Source: Streptomyces tardus
Lineage (GTDB): Bacteria > Actinomycetota > Actinomycetes > Streptomycetales > Streptomycetaceae
Assembly: GCF_018101125.2 (NCBI RefSeq)
Contig: NZ_JAELVF020000001.1
Location: 3,210,703 to 3,274,702 of the forward strand
Reading direction: 5' to 3'
Length of the DNA: 64,000 bases
Shown: positions 61,734-64,000 of the stretch, in pieces
How positions within the stretch are numbered: position 1 is the first letter of the stretch
How the letters are laid out: each line of letters starts with the position of its first letter
Made by a program: the position numbers and the translations under genes
Notes under the pieces: generated by a model
Database searches by the model: none
Seen by the model: the letters and a program-made list of their open reading frames with translations, nothing else
Told to the model about the DNA's origin: nothing

Positions 61734-64000
61734 TTGGAAACGCAGGACGCAGGCGTACGCGACCGGGAGATTCGCCGGGAGCAGATCCATCTGGACACCG
61801 TCTACCGCCGGCTGGAGGAGAAGATCGGCGAAGCCGAGTTCCTCCGGGACGACGCGGTGCGCGGCGGGCAGGTCGGGACACCCGGCTCACTCGCCGAACG
61901 CGACGCCCAGGTGTTCCGTGCGGGCGCCCATCTGCACCGGCTGAACAGCGAGTTCGAGGACTTCCTCTTCGGCCGGATCGACCTGCTCAGCGGCAAGGAC
62001 GGACGCCGTGGAGCCGACGGCGCGTACACCTCCGTGGAGCCGGCCGAGGGCGCGGTGCGGCCGGACAACACCGCCGACATCGCCGAGACCCTGCACATCG
62101 GCCGCCTGGGCGTGCTGGACGCCGAGTACAGCCCGTTGGTCATCGACTGGCGCGCGCCGGCCGCCGCGCCGTTCTACCGCGCGACGCCGGTCGCGCCGGG
62201 GCGGGTGGTGCGCCGCCGCGTCATCCGCTCGAAGGGCCGCCGGGTGCTCGGTGTCGAGGACGACCTGCTGCGACCCGAGCTGACCGCACGACTGGACGGC
62301 GAGGAGCTGGCGGTCACCGGCGACGGCGCGCTGATGGCGGCGCTGGGCCAGGCCCGTACGCACTCGATGCGCGACATCGTCGCCTCCATCCAGGCCGAGC
62401 AGGACACCGTCATCCGCGCCCCCGCCGCCTCGGTCACCCTGGTCGAGGGCGGCCCGGGGACGGGCAAGACCGCCGTGGCGCTGCACCGCGCCGCGTACCT
62501 CCTCTACCAGGACCGGCGCCGCTACGCCGGCGGCATCCTGGTGGTGAGCCCGACGCCGCTGCTGGTCTCGTACACCGAGGGGGTGCTGCCCTCGCTCGGC
62601 GAGGAGGGCCAGGTCGCCATCCGCGCGGTGGGTTCCCTGGTCGACGGAGTCGAGGCCAACGCCTTCGACTCCCCGGCCGTCGCCCGGATCAAGGGTTCGG
62701 CCCGCATGGTCAAGGTGCTGCGCCGAGCCGCGCGCGGTGCGCTGACACGTGCCGCCGGGTCCGCGCCGTCGACCCTGCGGGTGGTCGCGTTCGGCCGCCG
62801 GGTGGAGCTGCCGGAGCAGGAGCTGGCCGACATTCGGCACGCGGTGCTCGGCGGCACCGCCCCGGTGAACCTGCTCCGACCGCGTGCCAGACGTCTGCTG
62901 CTGGACGCCCTGTGGGCCAGGACGGGCGGGATCCGTCACTACGACGACCCCGAACTCGCCGCCGAGGCCCGCGAGGCGTTCGACGAGGACATCAGCGAGG
63001 AGGACGACTTCCTCGACTTCCTGGCCGCCTGGTGGCCGGAGATCGGCCCCCTCGACGTGCTGACCGCGATGGGCGACCGGGACCGGCTGGCACGCTGGTC
63101 GCGGCAGCTGCTCAAGGGTCGCGAGGTGCGCGAACTTGCCGCCTCCTTCGCCCGGTTGGCGACCGCGGCGCAGTCCGGCCGGGCCGGCCGGCGGGCCGTG
63201 CCGCGGACGGGCCGGGAGTCCGTGCCGGAGGCCGGTCCGTCCGAGTGGTCGCAGCCCGAGCTGCCGTCCGCCGATACCGCCGATACCGCCGATACCGCCG
63301 CAGCCTCACCGGCCGAGCCCGGCCCGTCCGCGATCGACTCCGGCGCGCGTACCCCGGAGGCCCCGGCGCTGCCGCTCTCGGTCCACGACATCGCGCTGTG
63401 GGACGAGCTGCTCGGTCAGCTCGGGGTGCCCGCTGCGCCCAAGCGCCGACGGGAGATCGACCCGTTGGACCAGTTCACCGGGCTGGAGGAGGTCACCACG
63501 GCGGCGGACCGGGACCCGACCCGGCGGGACCGTTCGGGACGGGACCGGGAGGACCGCCGCGAACGTCAGAGCTACGCCCACGTCATCGTGGACGAGGCGC
63601 AGGATCTGACGCCGATGCAGTGGCGCATGGTGGGGCGGCGCGGCCGGCAGGCGACCTGGACCGTGGTCGGTGACGCCGCGCAGTCCTCCTGGAGCGATCC
63701 CGAGGAGGCGGCGGCGGCGCGGGACGAGGCGCTGGGGGCCCGGCTGCGCAGCCGCTTCGAACTGACCGTCAACTACCGCAACCCTTCGGAGATCGCCGAC
63801 CTCGCCGCGCGGGTACTGGCGCTGGCGATGCCCGGGGCGGCTCCGCCGAGGGCGGTCCGCTCCACCGGCCTGGTGCCCCGCTACGTCGCCGTCCCGCCCG
63901 CGTCCGGAGCACCCTCTGGGCGGGGTAAGGCGTCGGCGGAGGCGGCGCTCGCGGAGGCGGTGCGCGAAGAGGCGCGGCGGCTGCTGGCCGAGGTGGAGGG
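61734..64000 (+). CDS. helD: HelD-type UvrD-like helicase, C-terminus beyond window
   Basis: This open frame starts at TTG 61734, with AAGGGGG about 9 nt ahead, and continues past the window end (755 codons seen). The N-terminal coiled coil is typical of HelD, and Walker A GGPGTGKTA is near 239-247. Walker B VIVDEAQDLTPMQWRM and VVGDAAQSSW lie in the last third. HelD is an SF1 motor that recycles stalled RNA polymerase. The region between motifs (about 485-545) is low-complexity, including ADTADTADT from a 9-bp DNA repeat near 63271. Whether it is HelD or rifamycin-resistance HelR cannot be told; I see no rifamycin-associated element upstream. Confidence 0.85.
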   Translation, partial: METQDAGVRDREIRREQIHLDTVYRRLEEKIGEAEFLRDDAVRGGQVGTPGSLAERDAQVFRAGAHLHRLNSEFEDFLFGRIDLLSGKDGRRGADGAYTSVEPAEGAVRPDNTADIAETLHIGRLGVLDAEYSPLVIDWRAPAAAPFYRATPVAPGRVVRRRVIRSKGRRVLGVEDDLLRPELTARLDGEELAVTGDGALMAALGQARTHSMRDIVASIQAEQDTVIRAPAASVTLVEGGPGTGKTAVALHRAAYLLYQDRRRYAGGILVVSPTPLLVSYTEGVLPSLGEEGQVAIRAVGSLVDGVEANAFDSPAVARIKGSARMVKVLRRAARGALTRAAGSAPSTLRVVAFGRRVELPEQELADIRHAVLGGTAPVNLLRPRARRLLLDALWARTGGIRHYDDPELAAEAREAFDEDISEEDDFLDFLAAWWPEIGPLDVLTAMGDRDRLARWSRQLLKGREVRELAASFARLATAAQSGRAGRRAVPRTGRESVPEAGPSEWSQPELPSADTADTADTAAASPAEPGPSAIDSGARTPEAPALPLSVHDIALWDELLGQLGVPAAPKRRREIDPLDQFTGLEEVTTAADRDPTRRDRSGRDREDRRERQSYAHVIVDEAQDLTPMQWRMVGRRGRQATWTVVGDAAQSSWSDPEEAAAARDEALGARLRSRFELTVNYRNPSEIADLAARVLALAMPGAAPPRAVRSTGLVPRYVAVPPASGAPSGRGKASAEAALAEAVREEARRLLAEVE

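Overview
The window is a high-GC, gene-dense stretch of an actinomycete chromosome, almost certainly a Streptomyces. The grounds are codon bias, GTG/TTG starts, actinomycete-only families (MtrAB-LpqB, the 1658-residue NAD-glutamate dehydrogenase, LAXTG-type sorting signal) and gene order. From memory, the order of recognisable genes follows the S. coelicolor SCO3014-SCO2952 block: mtnA-mtrA-mtrB-lpqB-comF-hpf-orrA ... secA ... gdh ... pkaA-pkaB-prfB ... ftsE-ftsX-protease-smpB-ssrA ... narK-nnaR-sigU-rsuA-helD. That synteny is used for several gene names and was not checked by search.

Layout. 1-2014: 3' part of a 23S rRNA gene, 5S rRNA and terminators. 2116-7686 (minus): envelope-type operon of GPDPase-membrane protein, DUF4129, DUF4350, MoxR ATPase and DUF58. 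7798-13534 (plus): methylthioribose-1-phosphate isomerase followed by mtrA-mtrB-lpqB. 13757-16706: comF, hibernation factor hpf, NarL-type regulator orrA. 16914-19054 (minus): YcaQ-like winged-helix protein and a GNAT. 19242-24502: secA, an Rv3235-like protein, a DUF6912 protein and a HAD phosphatase. 24934-29910: NAD-glutamate dehydrogenase, converging on a two-domain glycosyltransferase/CDP-glycerol-type polymerase. 32675-39428: FHA-FtsK protein divergent from Ser/Thr kinases pkaA and pkaB. 39457-46690: prfB, a sortase-substrate surface protein, a tiny zinc-ribbon membrane protein, ftsEX, S41 protease, smpB and tmRNA. 46906-54168: more variable genes (lincosamide-nucleotidyltransferase-like protein, GH19 chitinase with a DasR-type operator, MFS pump, two GNATs, F420/PPOX protein, pirin, NmrA-like protein). 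54387-56960: an accessory-looking cassette. 57318-60073: narK-nnaR nitrate genes. 60255-64000: ECF sigma/anti-sigma pair and the start of a HelD-type helicase cut by the window edge.

How parts work together. SmpB and tmRNA are adjacent and form the trans-translation system, with RF2 nearby. MtrAB-LpqB, FtsEX, the S41 protease and the kinase/FHA set all act on envelope and division. NarK and NnaR form a nitrate uptake/regulation unit with a GlnR-like half-site in front. The chitinase appears to be under the N-acetylglucosamine-responsive repressor DasR.

The least explained part is 54387-56960. A TrmB/LuxR-architecture regulator lies divergent from a 46-residue secreted-peptide gene, with a 23-bp imperfect palindrome between them, followed by a possible 92-residue ORF and an ATP-grasp-like protein that has lost its usual catalytic residues. 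This is the best candidate for an undescribed system, possibly a peptide-signalling cassette. The functional link is inference.
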